Below are positions 52,367-61,623 of a stretch of 64,000 bases of DNA, piece by piece. Made by a program: the position numbers and the translations under genes. The stretch's first letter is position 1. Each line of letters opens with the position of its first letter. Source of the DNA: Pseudomonas gingeri (GTDB lineage: Bacteria; Pseudomonadota; Gammaproteobacteria; Pseudomonadales; Pseudomonadaceae); assembly GCF_013386115.1 (NCBI RefSeq), contig NZ_JACAOR010000005.1, positions 162,461 to 226,460 on the forward strand, in the 5' to 3' direction. Under the pieces are notes generated by a model that did not search any database, was not told the DNA's origin, and saw only the letters and a list, made by a program, of their open reading frames with translations.

Positions 52367-53908
52367 ATGAACATCACTCCTGTGCCGGGGAGTTTGCCCA
52401 CGCGACGCGTGCTGGGCATCTTGACCGCCAGCCTGTTGTCCCTGTCCGTCCAAGCCGCCACCCTGACCCGCGACAACGGCGCGGCCGTGGGCGATAACCA
52501 GAACTCGCAGACCGCCGGCAGCAACGGGCCGGTATTGCTTCAGGACGTGCAACTGATCCAGAAGCTGCAGCGTTTCGACCGCGAACGCATTCCGGAACGC
52601 GTGGTACACGCCCGTGGTACCGGTGCCCATGGCACGTTCACAGTCACCAACGACCTGAGCGACCTGAGCAAGGCCAAGGTTTTCGCTGCCGGTGAGAGCA
52701 CCCCGGTATTCGTGCGTTTCTCGGCAGTGGTGCATGGCAACCACTCTCCGGAAACACTGCGCGATCCGCGGGGGTTCGCCACCAAGTTCTATACCGCCGA
52801 AGGCAACTGGGATCTGGTGGGTAACAACTTCCCGACCTTCTTCATTCGCGATGCCATCAAGTTTCCGGACATGGTGCACGCGTTCAAGCCCGACCCGCGC
52901 ACCAACCTGGATGACGATTCGCGTCGCTTCGACTTCTTCTCCCATGTTCCCGAGTCCACGCGGACCCTGACCGAGTTGTACTCGGACTCCGGTACCCCGG
53001 CGAGTTATCGGGAGATGGACGGTAACGGTGTACATGCCTACAAGTTGATCAACGCCAAGGGTGAAGTGCACTACGTCAAGTTCCACTGGAAGAGTCTGCA
53101 GGGGATTCGCAACCTGGATCCAAAAGGCGTCGTCGAAGTGCAGGGCCGCGACTACAGCCATATGACCAATGATCTGGTGCGTCATATCAACAAGGGCGAC
53201 TTTCCCAAGTGGGACCTGTATGTCCAGGTACTTGCCCCGCAGGACTTGAGCAAGTTCGATTTCGACCCGCTGGATGCCACCAAGATCTGGCCCGGCGTTC
53301 CCGAGCGCAAGGTCGGGCAGATGGTCCTTGACCGTAATCCGGCCAACGTCTTCCAGGAAACCGAGCAGGTGGCCATGGCCCCGGCGAACCTGGTGCCGGG
53401 GATCGAACCGTCGGAAGACCGCCTGTTGCAGGGACGGGTGTTCTCCTACGCCGACACGCAGATGTACCGCCTGGGTCCCAATGCGCTGCAATTGCCGATC
53501 AACGCGCCGCGGGTCGCCGTCAACAACGGCAACCAGGATGGCGCGATGAACAGCGGGCACAGCAGCACCGGCGTGAATTACCAGCCGAGTCGCCTGCTGC
53601 CCCGTGACGAGCCACCCGCTGCCCGCTACAGCCAGTCGGCCCTGTCGGGCACGACCCAGCAGGCGAAGATCCAGCGCGAGCAGAACTTCAAGCAGGCGGG
53701 GGATCTGTATCGCTCCTACAGCAAGAAGGAAAAGCAGGACCTGATCGAGAACTTCGGTGGCTCGCTGGCGACGACCGATGACGAGAGCAAGCACATCATC
53801 CTGTCGTTCCTCTACAAGGCCGATCCGGAGTACGGCGCGGGGGTGACCCAGGTGGCCAAGGGCGACCTGGCGCGGGTCAAGGCGCTGGCGGCGAAGCTGT
53901 CGGATTGA
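52367..53908 (+). CDS. katB: Periplasmic-type catalase KatB
   Basis: A 513-residue monofunctional catalase with a signal peptide (RRVLGILTASLLSLSVQA, cleaved after about A30). The catalytic histidine is H81 in ERVVHARGTGAHG; the asparagine is in NWDLVGNNFPTFF; the heme tyrosine is in GRVFSYADTQMYRLGPN. The signal peptide and the next gene (ankyrin repeats) fit KatB of pseudomonads. It breaks down H2O2 in the periplasm. No clear OxyR box was found in the 285-base upstream gap. Confidence 0.92.
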   Translation: MNITPVPGSLPTRRVLGILTASLLSLSVQAATLTRDNGAAVGDNQNSQTAGSNGPVLLQDVQLIQKLQRFDRERIPERVVHARGTGAHGTFTVTNDLSDLSKAKVFAAGESTPVFVRFSAVVHGNHSPETLRDPRGFATKFYTAEGNWDLVGNNFPTFFIRDAIKFPDMVHAFKPDPRTNLDDDSRRFDFFSHVPESTRTLTELYSDSGTPASYREMDGNGVHAYKLINAKGEVHYVKFHWKSLQGIRNLDPKGVVEVQGRDYSHMTNDLVRHINKGDFPKWDLYVQVLAPQDLSKFDFDPLDATKIWPGVPERKVGQMVLDRNPANVFQETEQVAMAPANLVPGIEPSEDRLLQGRVFSYADTQMYRLGPNALQLPINAPRVAVNNGNQDGAMNSGHSSTGVNYQPSRLLPRDEPPAARYSQSALSGTTQQAKIQREQNFKQAGDLYRSYSKKEKQDLIENFGGSLATTDDESKHIILSFLYKADPEYGAGVTQVAKGDLARVKALAAKLSD

Positions 53909-53933
53909 TCCGAACCTGAAAACACCATGCAAC

Positions 53934-54019
53934 CTGTAGGAGCCTGGCTTGCCAGCGATGGGGTCGAGTGCGTCGCGGCAAGGCTCTAGGGCCTCTTCGC
54001 CGGCAAGCCGGGCTCCTGC
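53934..54019. repeat. BIME between katB and ankB
   Basis: CTGTAGGAGCCTGGCTTGCC and inverted GCCGGCAAGCCGGGCTCCTG flank about 50 bases. Confidence 0.85.
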
Positions 54020-54106
54020 AGGCCCCTGAACCACCGTACCGTGATGTGTTGCCAGGGGCGTCGTCGCCACCCTTGCGGTGACGTGAATTCTGTAGGAGTA
54101 CCCGCC

Positions 54107-54658
54107 ATGCGTATTTATGCTTTCCTGCTTCCGCTGGCCTGTGCCTTCGCCGTTTCGGCCCAGGAGCCGCCTGTTCCGGCGGATCCGGCCGCGCTCCAGG
54201 CGCAGCTCAAGGATTACTACTTCGATGCCGCTCGCCGTGGCGACGTCGAGATGCTCGACACCTTTATCGACGCCGGCTACAGCCTCGATACCCGGGACGA
54301 GCAGGGTTACACCGCGCTGATCCTGGCGGCCTACCACGGCCAGGGGCCGGCGGTGGAGCGGCTGCTGGCCGCCGGTGCCAATGCCTGTGCCCAGGACAAG
54401 CGCGGCAACACCGCGCTGATGGGAGCGATCTTCAAGGGCGAAGTGAAGATCGCCCAGCGCCTGCTGAATGCCGACTGCAACCCCGACCAGCGTAACGCCG
54501 CCGGGCAGACCGCCGCCATGTATGCCGGCCTGTTCAAACGCACCGGCCTGCTGGATGCCCTGGCGGCCAAAGGTGCCAACCTGGATGCCGAGGATCCCCT
54601 GGGCAACAGCGCGGCCCGTCTGGCGGATGGCGAAATCCGTACACCGGCGACGCGCTGA
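54107..54658 (+). CDS. ankB: Ankyrin-repeat protein, AnkB-like
   Basis: A 183-residue protein from ATG 54107 (MRIYAFLLPLACAFAVSAQ; signal peptide 1-19), with GGAG 9 bases upstream. Three to four ankyrin repeats: DVEMLDTFIDAGYSLDTRDE, GYTALILAAYHGQGPAVERL, NTALMGAIFKGEVKIAQRLL and QTAAMYAGLFKRTGLLDALA. AnkB downstream of katB is needed for full KatB activity in P. aeruginosa. It lies 199 bases after katB with a BIME between, so separate regulation is possible. Confidence 0.87.
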   Translation: MRIYAFLLPLACAFAVSAQEPPVPADPAALQAQLKDYYFDAARRGDVEMLDTFIDAGYSLDTRDEQGYTALILAAYHGQGPAVERLLAAGANACAQDKRGNTALMGAIFKGEVKIAQRLLNADCNPDQRNAAGQTAAMYAGLFKRTGLLDALAAKGANLDAEDPLGNSAARLADGEIRTPATR

Positions 54659-54704
54659 TCGCTTCCGGCTGAGCTATCATCGCGGTTTTGCCATGGGGGT
54701 TGAG

Positions 54705-56072
54705 ATGGCCAAGGCCAAGCGCATGTACGGCTGCACCGAGTGCGGCGCGACCTTTCCCAAATGGGCCGGCCAGTGCGGCGAATGTGGTGCCTGGAATACC
54801 CTGACCGAGACCCTGGTGGAAAGCGGCGGCGCGGCGGCGCCCAGCGGCCGTACCGGTTGGGCCGGACAGCAGGCGCAGATCAAGACCCTGGCGGAAGTCA
54901 GCGTCGAGGAAATTCCCCGTTTCTCCACCGCCTCCGGTGAGCTGGACCGCGTGCTCGGCGGCGGCCTGGTGGATGGCTCGGTGGTGTTGATCGGCGGCGA
55001 CCCCGGCATCGGCAAGTCGACCATTCTCCTGCAGACCCTGTGCAACCTCGCCACGCGCATGCCGGCGCTGTACGTCACCGGCGAAGAATCGCAACAACAG
55101 GTGGCGATGCGCGCGCGTCGGCTGGGGCTGCCCCAGGACCAGTTGCGGGTGATGACCGAAACCTGCATCGAGACCATCATCGCCACCGCCCGGGTGGAAA
55201 AGCCCAAGGTCATGGTGATCGACTCGATCCAGACGATTTTCACCGAACAACTGCAATCGGCGCCGGGAGGCGTTTCCCAGGTGCGCGAAAGTGCGGCCTT
55301 GCTGGTGCGTTACGCCAAGCAGAGCGGCACGGCGATCTTCCTGGTCGGCCATGTGACCAAGGAGGGCGCGCTGGCCGGTCCGCGGGTCCTCGAACATATG
55401 GTCGACACGGTGCTGTACTTCGAGGGTGAGTCCGACGGTCGCCTGCGCCTGTTGCGGGCGGTGAAAAACCGTTTCGGCGCGGTGAACGAGCTGGGGGTGT
55501 TCGGCATGACCGACCGGGGGCTGAAGGAAGTCTCCAACCCGTCGGCGATTTTTCTCACCCGGGCCCAGGAAGAAGTACCGGGCAGTGTGGTCATGGCCAC
55601 CTGGGAGGGGACCCGGCCGATGCTGGTGGAAGTCCAGGCCCTGGTCGACGACAGCCATATGGCCAATCCACGGCGGGTGACCCTCGGGCTGGATCAGAAC
55701 CGCCTGGCGATGCTGTTGGCGGTCCTGCACCGTCACGGCGGTATTCCGACCCATGACCAGGATGTCTTCCTCAACGTCGTGGGTGGCGTCAAGGTACTGG
55801 AGACCGCCTCCGACCTGGCGCTGATGGCGGCGGTCATGTCCAGCCTGCGCAATCGGCCGCTGCCCCATGACCTGCTGGTGTTCGGCGAGGTCGGTCTGTC
55901 CGGCGAGGTGCGTCCGGTGCCCAGTGGCCAGGAGCGCCTGAAGGAAGCGGCCAAGCACGGTTTCAAGCGCGCCATCGTGCCCAAGGGCAACGCGCCGAAA
56001 GAGGCGCCGCCGGGGTTGAAAATCATTGCCGTCACGCGCCTGGAGCAGGCGTTGGACGCGTTGTTCGAATAA
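54705..56072 (+). CDS. radA: DNA repair protein RadA
   Basis: A 455-residue protein. Zinc finger C10, C13, C24, C27 (YGCTECGATFPKWAGQCGEC); Walker A GGDPGIGKSTILLQTL; KNRFG motif (AVKNRFGAVNELGVF) specific for RadA; C-terminal Lon-like domain (VSGEVRP-like GEVGLSGEVRPVPSGQERLK). It aids branch migration in recombinational repair. ATG 54705 is chosen (MAKAKRMYG); 54693 (MGVEMAKAK) is also possible. Confidence 0.94.
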   Translation: MAKAKRMYGCTECGATFPKWAGQCGECGAWNTLTETLVESGGAAAPSGRTGWAGQQAQIKTLAEVSVEEIPRFSTASGELDRVLGGGLVDGSVVLIGGDPGIGKSTILLQTLCNLATRMPALYVTGEESQQQVAMRARRLGLPQDQLRVMTETCIETIIATARVEKPKVMVIDSIQTIFTEQLQSAPGGVSQVRESAALLVRYAKQSGTAIFLVGHVTKEGALAGPRVLEHMVDTVLYFEGESDGRLRLLRAVKNRFGAVNELGVFGMTDRGLKEVSNPSAIFLTRAQEEVPGSVVMATWEGTRPMLVEVQALVDDSHMANPRRVTLGLDQNRLAMLLAVLHRHGGIPTHDQDVFLNVVGGVKVLETASDLALMAAVMSSLRNRPLPHDLLVFGEVGLSGEVRPVPSGQERLKEAAKHGFKRAIVPKGNAPKEAPPGLKIIAVTRLEQALDALFE

Positions 56073-56094
56073 CGGGATGGAAGGAGTCGGCGGG

Positions 56095-56823
56095 ATGCGT
56101 TTTATCGGTGCGGCGATGTGTTTGGCGGGATGGATGGTCTGGGCCGGTGCTGCCGGCGCGGCAACGGCCGCGGTGCCGGAAGGGTATCGGTTGGCCCAGG
56201 AGATGCCGACGGGAGATGGCGGTGCGCTGGAGTTGCTGGAAGATGCGCGGATCACCTCCGACTTGCATCAATCCCTGTGGGGCAACGGCAGCACCTTCGA
56301 TGAGGATGCCTTTGATGACGACGCGCTGGCGAAGGATGTCGCGCGCACGCCCATCGTCGAGGCGCGGGTCCGGCTGATCTCGGCGGCCGGCGAGGAAGTG
56401 GAGAGTGTCGGCCTGGCCTACCCGCTGGCAACCCTGGAAAAAGCGCCGATGGACGGCATGCCGGCACCGACGTTTTTCCTGACGGTCGACCAGACCGCCC
56501 CCATGGGCAGCACCAGCGGCCCCGCGACCCAGGTGCTGATGCCGGCCCAGCGCAAACTGCAGCCGATGCAGTACCAGACGGCGGACGGCAAGCTCAAGCC
56601 GCTGTTCCTCGCCCAGACCGGCAAGGCGGCCTGGCAGGCCGGGGATTCGGCTCCGGAGATCCTGCAGGTGTCTTCGAGCGCGGCGGATGAGGAGGGCGAG
56701 GAGTTCGTCACCACCTACCAGACCTATCGTCTGAAAGACGGCGTCTGGCAGCTGACGGCACGGGACGAGGCCGGCTACTGGGATTCGGAAAGCGATTTCC
56801 CCCAGCGTTCGGCCTTTCCCTGA
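56095..56823 (+). CDS. Exported protein of unknown function (CsiV-like layout)
   Basis: A 242-residue protein from ATG 56095, GGAG 8 bases upstream. A signal peptide (FIGAAMCLAGWMVWAGAAGA, cleaved about residue 22) precedes an acidic segment and no recognised domain; the C-terminus (EFVTTYQTYRLKDGVWQLTA) is globular-looking. It starts 22 bases after radA and may share its transcript. The function is unknown. Confidence 0.65.
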   Translation: MRFIGAAMCLAGWMVWAGAAGAATAAVPEGYRLAQEMPTGDGGALELLEDARITSDLHQSLWGNGSTFDEDAFDDDALAKDVARTPIVEARVRLISAAGEEVESVGLAYPLATLEKAPMDGMPAPTFFLTVDQTAPMGSTSGPATQVLMPAQRKLQPMQYQTADGKLKPLFLAQTGKAAWQAGDSAPEILQVSSSAADEEGEEFVTTYQTYRLKDGVWQLTARDEAGYWDSESDFPQRSAFP

Positions 56824-56867
56824 CCGGGTGAGAGTGGGCGCTGCCGTGGTGGGCGGCGCCGTGCCGT

Positions 56868-57236
56868 TCAATCGTCGAAGAGGGCGTCCAGTTCCCGCTC
56901 CAGCTCCGCTTCGTCGCCCAGGTTCAATTCGATCAGGCGACGCAGGTGCTGGATCGACTCCAGGCCGATATGCAGGCATTTGAAGCCCAGCTGGCCGTGA
57001 TCGTCATGGACCAGTCGGGCGTCCATTTCCACGTGGGCGTCTTTGCCCAGGCGAATGTCGATCAGGAAGGTGCCGTGCGCCCCCTCATGCCAGTTGCCCG
57101 GTCGCTGGACCAGCAACCCCTTGAGCGAAAGGTCCACCAGTTGTGCCGACCAGACCGTGGCCCCCTGACTGAGGGTGGTGACGGCATCGAAGGCGATGCG
57201 CTTGAAACGGCGGCGATTGATCGGGTGGCGTCTCAT
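56868..57236 (-). CDS. PilZ-domain protein
   Basis: A 122-residue stand-alone PilZ protein: RRRFKR (RxxxR-like, residues 8-13) and DLSLKGLL (D/NxSxxG) are the c-di-GMP-binding motifs, both close to consensus. The C-terminus (LGDEAELERELDALFDD) is acidic. It is probably a c-di-GMP effector; the target is unknown. Convergent with the exported protein gene. Confidence 0.85.
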   Translation of the reverse strand: MRRHPINRRRFKRIAFDAVTTLSQGATVWSAQLVDLSLKGLLVQRPGNWHEGAHGTFLIDIRLGKDAHVEMDARLVHDDHGQLGFKCLHIGLESIQHLRRLIELNLGDEAELERELDALFDD

Positions 57237-57370
57237 GTTCAGGTCTCTGTGCAGATTCGCTGACTATAGACCGCATGCCGGGCCAGGCAAGCGTCCGGGC
57301 GGGCCGTCGCGTGGTTCTGCCATGGCGGCGATGACAGGTTGATGTCCGCGGCGACAATAAAAGACCGCTC

Positions 57371-57390
57371 TATACCAATGTCGGTATAGC
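57371..57390. promoter_or_regulatory. 7-bp inverted repeat upstream of cstA
   Basis: CTATACC-AATGTC-GGTATAG is a perfect inverted repeat ending 65 bases before the cstA ATG. It could be an operator (TetR/GntR-size spacing). It is not recognised as a known site. Confidence 0.5.
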
Positions 57391-57455
57391 CATTGGTCGC
57401 TTTGGCGCTAAACTCAAGGTGGCTGTCTTTCTGTCCATCTGGCTGGAATATAAAA

Positions 57456-59522
57456 ATGAAAAATAATAATAGCCCGCTGCGCCATCTACCCTGGCTGGTG
57501 CTGGCAATCGTGGGAGCGTGCGCCCTGGGCGTAGTGGCCTTGCGCCGCGGCGAGGCGATCAACGCCTTGTGGATCGTGGTCGCCGCCGTGGCGATCTATC
57601 TGGTTGCCTATCGTTACTACAGTCTGTTCATCGCCAACAACGTCATGCAGCTCGATGGCAATCGGGCGACACCGGCGGTGTTGAACAACGATGGTCTGGA
57701 CTATGTGCCGACCAACAAACACATTCTTTTCGGTCACCATTTCGCGGCGATTGCCGGTGCAGGCCCGCTGGTCGGCCCTGTGCTGGCGGCGCAGATGGGC
57801 TACCTGCCCGGTACGCTCTGGCTGATTGCCGGGGTGGTGCTGGCCGGCGCGGTCCAGGACTTCATGGTGCTGTTCCTGTCCACCCGCCGCAACGGTCGCT
57901 CCCTGGGCGACATGGTGCGCGAGGAAATGGGCCGCATTCCCGGGACCATCGCCCTGTTCGGCTGCTTCCTGATCATGATCATCATCCTCGCGGTGCTGGC
58001 GCTGATCGTGGTCAAGGCCCTGGCCGAGAGCCCATGGGGCATCTTCACGGTGATGGCGACCATCCCGATCGCGATGTTCATGGGCATCTACATGCGCTAC
58101 ATCCGTCCGGGCCGCATCGGTGAAATCTCGCTTGTCGGCGTGCTCCTGCTGCTCGGCTCGATCTGGCTGGGAGGCCAGATCGCGGCGGATCCGGTCTGGG
58201 CCAAGGCCTTCACCTTCACCGGCGTACAGATCACCTGGATGCTCATCGGCTACGGTTTCGTCGCCGCGGTGCTGCCGGTGTGGCTGATCCTGGCGCCACG
58301 GGACTACCTGTCGACCTTCCTCAAGATCGGTACCATCATCGCCCTGGCGATCGGCATCCTGATCACCATGCCCGAGCTGAAAATGCCCGCGCTGACCCAG
58401 TTCACCGACGGCACCGGCCCGGTCTGGAAAGGCGGCCTGTTCCCGTTCCTGTTCATCACCATCGCCTGTGGCGCGGTGTCCGGCTTCCATGCGCTGATCT
58501 CTTCCGGGACCACACCGAAGCTGCTGGACAACGAAACCAACGCCCGCTACATCGGCTACGGCGGCATGCTGATGGAGTCCTTCGTGGCGATCATGGCGAT
58601 GGTCGCTGCTTCGGTGATCGAGCCGGGCGTGTACTTCGCCATGAACAGCCCGGCGGCGATCGTCGGCGGTGATGTGGTGGCCGTGGCGCAGACCGTCAGC
58701 AGCTGGGGCTTTGCCATTACCCCGGATGCACTCCAGGCGGTGGCCAAGGACATCGGTGAAACCACCATCCTTGCCCGTGCCGGCGGCGCGCCTACCCTGG
58801 CAGTCGGTATCGCGCAGATCCTCCACCATGTCCTGCCGGGTGAAAACACCATGGCGTTCTGGTACCACTTCGCGATCCTGTTCGAAGCCCTGTTCATCCT
58901 GACGGCCGTCGATGCGGGCACCCGTGCCGGTCGCTTCATGCTGCAGGACCTGCTGGGTTCCTTCGTGCCATCGCTCAAGCGCACCGAATCCTGGACCGCC
59001 AACCTGATCGCCACCGCCGGTTGTGTGGCGCTCTGGGGCTACCTGCTGTACCAGGGCGTGATCGATCCGCTGGGCGGCATCAACACCCTGTGGCCGCTGT
59101 TCGGTATCTCCAACCAGATGCTGGCCGGTATCGCCCTGATGCTCGGTACCGTCGTGCTGATCAAGATGAAGCGCCAGCGCTACATCTGGGTGACCTTGCT
59201 GCCGGCGGTATGGCTGCTGGTCTGCACCACCACCGCGGGCTTCATCAAGCTGTTCGATGCCAACCCGGCCATTGGTTTCCTTGCCCTGGCGAAGAAATAC
59301 AGCGCCGCGCTGGACGCCGGGCAAGTACTTGCCCCGGCCAAGGACATCGCGCAGATGCAGCACGTGATCTTCAACGCCTACACCAACGCGACGCTGACGG
59401 CGTTGTTCCTGTTCGTGGTCTTCAGCATCCTGTTCTACGCCCTCAAGGTCGGTGTCGCGGCCTGGGGCAACAAGGAGCGCACGGACAAGGAAACACCGTT
59501 CCAGGCCGTGCCTGAAGCCTGA
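57456..59522 (+). CDS. cstA: Carbon starvation / pyruvate transporter CstA
   Basis: A 688-residue CstA-family transporter from ATG 57456 (MKNNNSPLRHLPWLVLAI); GGAATA lies upstream, weak. About 16-18 predicted helices; GHHFAAIAGAGPLVGPVLAA and LIAGVVLAGAVQDFMVLFLS (motifs of the family), SGFHALISSGTTPKLLDNET, and the late GVIDPLGGINTLWPLFGISN. It resembles E. coli BtsT/CstA, which import pyruvate and peptides. Followed by yjiX and yjiA, the same order as E. coli btsT-yjiX-yjiA. Confidence 0.93.
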   Translation: MKNNNSPLRHLPWLVLAIVGACALGVVALRRGEAINALWIVVAAVAIYLVAYRYYSLFIANNVMQLDGNRATPAVLNNDGLDYVPTNKHILFGHHFAAIAGAGPLVGPVLAAQMGYLPGTLWLIAGVVLAGAVQDFMVLFLSTRRNGRSLGDMVREEMGRIPGTIALFGCFLIMIIILAVLALIVVKALAESPWGIFTVMATIPIAMFMGIYMRYIRPGRIGEISLVGVLLLLGSIWLGGQIAADPVWAKAFTFTGVQITWMLIGYGFVAAVLPVWLILAPRDYLSTFLKIGTIIALAIGILITMPELKMPALTQFTDGTGPVWKGGLFPFLFITIACGAVSGFHALISSGTTPKLLDNETNARYIGYGGMLMESFVAIMAMVAASVIEPGVYFAMNSPAAIVGGDVVAVAQTVSSWGFAITPDALQAVAKDIGETTILARAGGAPTLAVGIAQILHHVLPGENTMAFWYHFAILFEALFILTAVDAGTRAGRFMLQDLLGSFVPSLKRTESWTANLIATAGCVALWGYLLYQGVIDPLGGINTLWPLFGISNQMLAGIALMLGTVVLIKMKRQRYIWVTLLPAVWLLVCTTTAGFIKLFDANPAIGFLALAKKYSAALDAGQVLAPAKDIAQMQHVIFNAYTNATLTALFLFVVFSILFYALKVGVAAWGNKERTDKETPFQAVPEA

Positions 59523-59537
59523 CAGGGGAATACTGCA

Positions 59538-59735
59538 ATGTTCAATGACCTGAGTCGCCTCGGCAAATACCTCGGTCAGGCCGCGCGCCTGATGGTCGGC
59601 ATGCCCGACTACGACACCTACGTGGAACATATGCAGAACAAGCACCCGGACAAGCCGGTGATGACGTACGAGGCGTTCTTCCGGGAACGCCAGGAAGCCC
59701 GTTATGGCGGCAAGGGCGGGCCGAAGTGCTGTTGA
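59538..59735 (+). CDS. YbdD/YjiX-family protein
   Basis: A 65-residue protein: [20 protein letters not shown], then [20 protein letters not shown] and the C-terminal GGKGGPKCC. This is the YbdD/YjiX (DUF466) family, always next to cstA-type transporters. It starts 15 bases after cstA. It is probably a small accessory of the transporter. Confidence 0.88.
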   Translation: MFNDLSRLGKYLGQAARLMVGMPDYDTYVEHMQNKHPDKPVMTYEAFFRERQEARYGGKGGPKCC

Positions 59736-59774
59736 TCCGAGGACGCCCTGTCTTACAAGGCTGAACACCGTCAC

Positions 59775-59843
59775 TGTGGGAGCCCGGCTTGCCGGCGATG
59801 GCGATCTTGCGGATGCCATCGTCGGCAAGCCGGGCTCCTGCAG
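59775..59843. repeat. BIME between yjiX and yjiA
   Basis: GTGGGAGCCCGGCTTGCCGG and inverted TCGGCAAGCCGGGCTCCTGC, 25 bases apart. Confidence 0.85.
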
Positions 59844-59868
59844 TTTTTTACGTAGGGGAGATTCTGGT

Positions 59869-60840
59869 TTGTCAGTTCCTATTCCTGTTACCGTCCTGAG
59901 TGGTTTTCTCGGTGCCGGCAAGACCACCTTGCTGCGCCATCTGCTCAAGGCCGAGCACGGCCTGAAAATCGCCGTGATCGAGAACGAATTCAGCGACGCC
60001 GGTATCGACACCCAATTGCTGGGGACCGAGCCGGTGCAAGTGATGACGCTGTCCAACGGTTGCGTCTGTTGCACCATCCACACCGATTTGACCAAGGCCC
60101 TGTACCTGTTGCTCGAACGCCTGGACAGCGGCGAAATCGCCTTCGACCGGCTGGTGATCGAGTGCACCGGGCTGGCTGATCCGGCGCCCGTGGCCCAGAC
60201 CTTTTTCATCGACGAGGAATTGCGCGAGCGCTATATCCTCGACGGCATCATCACCCTGGTGGACGCCGCCCATGCCGAGCACCACCTGACCCAGACCATC
60301 GCCCAGGCGCAGATCGGCTTTGCCGACCGGCTGCTGGTAAGCAAGCGCGACCTGGTGGACGAGGCGACCTTCAATGCCTTGAGCGAGCGCCTGACGCGGA
60401 TCAACCGACGGGCACCGATCCGTATCGTCGAGCATGGCCGGATTGATCTGGCCGAATTGCTGGATGTGCGCGGTTTCAACCTGAATGCCGACCTGGGCGG
60501 CGGCTTGAGTCTGCGCCCGGTGAGCAAGGCGCCCTCCATCGATCGCATTTCCAGCCTGGTATTGCGCAGCGACCAGCCGCTGGATCTCGACCGGCTCAGC
60601 GAGTTCATGAACGAGCTGCTGGAGGATCATGGCAAACAGCTGTTGCGCTACAAGGGCGTGCTGAATATCGCCGGAGAACCGCGCCGCATGGTGTTCCAGG
60701 GCGTGCTCAAGCTCTATGGTTTCGACTGGGACACCGAGTGGGAGGACGGCGAGGCCCGGGAAAGCGTGATTGTGTTCATCGCCGATGACCTGCCGGAAGA
60801 GAAGATCCGCGCAGGTTTTGCCCGGATGACTGGCGACTGA
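59869..60840 (+). CDS. yjiA: COG0523 GTPase YjiA
   Basis: A 323-residue G3E-family P-loop GTPase: TVLSGFLGAGKTTLLRHLLK (Walker A), SNGCVCCTIHTDLTKALYLL (CxCC metal-binding motif), VIECTGLADPAPVAQTF (Walker B region), LLVSKRDLVD (N/TKxD is SKRD here). The C-terminal CobW_C domain (LLRYKGVLNIAGEPRRMVFQ) binds metals. The start is TTG 59869 with GGGGAG about 9 bases upstream; no ATG gives the conserved SVPIPVTVLSGF. Homologues handle zinc or cobalt insertion; the E. coli gene is in the same operon context. Confidence 0.87.
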   Translation: MSVPIPVTVLSGFLGAGKTTLLRHLLKAEHGLKIAVIENEFSDAGIDTQLLGTEPVQVMTLSNGCVCCTIHTDLTKALYLLLERLDSGEIAFDRLVIECTGLADPAPVAQTFFIDEELRERYILDGIITLVDAAHAEHHLTQTIAQAQIGFADRLLVSKRDLVDEATFNALSERLTRINRRAPIRIVEHGRIDLAELLDVRGFNLNADLGGGLSLRPVSKAPSIDRISSLVLRSDQPLDLDRLSEFMNELLEDHGKQLLRYKGVLNIAGEPRRMVFQGVLKLYGFDWDTEWEDGEARESVIVFIADDLPEEKIRAGFARMTGD

Positions 60841-60850
60841 GGGGATCAGT

Positions 60851-60934
60851 TGCAGGAGAGGGCTTGCCGGCGCTGGTGCCTGCAAGAGCGATGCAAGACT
60901 TGCCGGACTTATCGCCGGCAAGCCGGCTTCCACG
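60851..60934. repeat. BIME after yjiA
   Basis: TGCAGGAGAGGGCTTGCCGG and inverted GCCGGCAAGCCGGCTTCCAC; a degenerate left half, 40-base interior. Confidence 0.75.
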
Positions 60935-60937
60935 GGA

Positions 60938-61600
60938 TCAGGACAATCCGGACAGCTGATCCAGATGATCCACCAGCCGCTCGATGGCCGCCCTCGGATT
61001 CCCGTTCTCCAGCTCATGGAGAATGGCTTCACGGGCCGGCCAATCCTCGCGGTGTGTCGATTGCTGTGCCTGCGCCAGTCCGGTCAGAGGCACCAGCCCG
61101 CCGAGAAAATGTGCCAGGGGCGCGTTGCCGGCCATCCTGGCCAGCTCCAGATGAAACTCGCCACCCAGCCTGATTGCCGCGCTTTGTCGGTGGTCTTCAA
61201 CGCTTCGGCGTTCGCGGGCGACCAGCGCATGCAATGCATCGAAGCGCAGTCCGCCAGCGTTGCCGCAGAGCAGCTGGATCACGCTGGTTTCAGCCAGTCG
61301 CCGGGCCTGCAAGGTCTGTTGCAGCTGTTCCGCACCCGGTTCGGCGACCCGCGCCCGCTGGTTGGGGCGAGTGAGGATGACCTGTTGTCGCGCCAGGCGA
61401 CCGAGCACCCGCCGCACCTGGCTACGACCCGCGCCGTAGGCCTGCATCACGCTTTCTTCGCTCAGGCCCGTGGCGAACCGGCGGTCGAGAATGTCTTCGA
61501 ATACCCGGGCATAAAGCGTCTCGGCGCAGCAGGCCGGCCCTCGGGGCTGGACGAAAGCGCGCGTGGCGGTGAAGGGCAGGGGGGGCGCTACGCTGTTCAT
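60938..61600 (-). CDS. GntR-family regulator, FCD subgroup (first)
   Basis: A 220-residue protein. The wHTH is at about residues 28-80 (LYARVFEDILDRRFATGLSE, ESVMQAYGAGRSQVRRVLGR, LARQQVILTRPNQRARVAEP) and a FCD all-helical domain follows. The FCD metal residues may be R/D/H-type in GGEFHLELARMAGN and later H. It lies 23 bases after a second FCD-type regulator on the same strand and downstream of a DctA-like carrier, so these three genes probably form one locus. Confidence 0.8.
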   Translation of the reverse strand: MNSVAPPLPFTATRAFVQPRGPACCAETLYARVFEDILDRRFATGLSEESVMQAYGAGRSQVRRVLGRLARQQVILTRPNQRARVAEPGAEQLQQTLQARRLAETSVIQLLCGNAGGLRFDALHALVARERRSVEDHRQSAAIRLGGEFHLELARMAGNAPLAHFLGGLVPLTGLAQAQQSTHREDWPAREAILHELENGNPRAAIERLVDHLDQLSGLS

Positions 61601-61623
61601 GTCCGGTCTCCCTCGGCGGCTGG

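Noticed and set aside
57486..60209. 907-residue open frame on the minus strand
   Set aside because: It is antisense to cstA, yjiX and yjiA, whose protein families are clear. The translated product is rich in H, Q, R and G, as expected from the complement of GC-rich codons.
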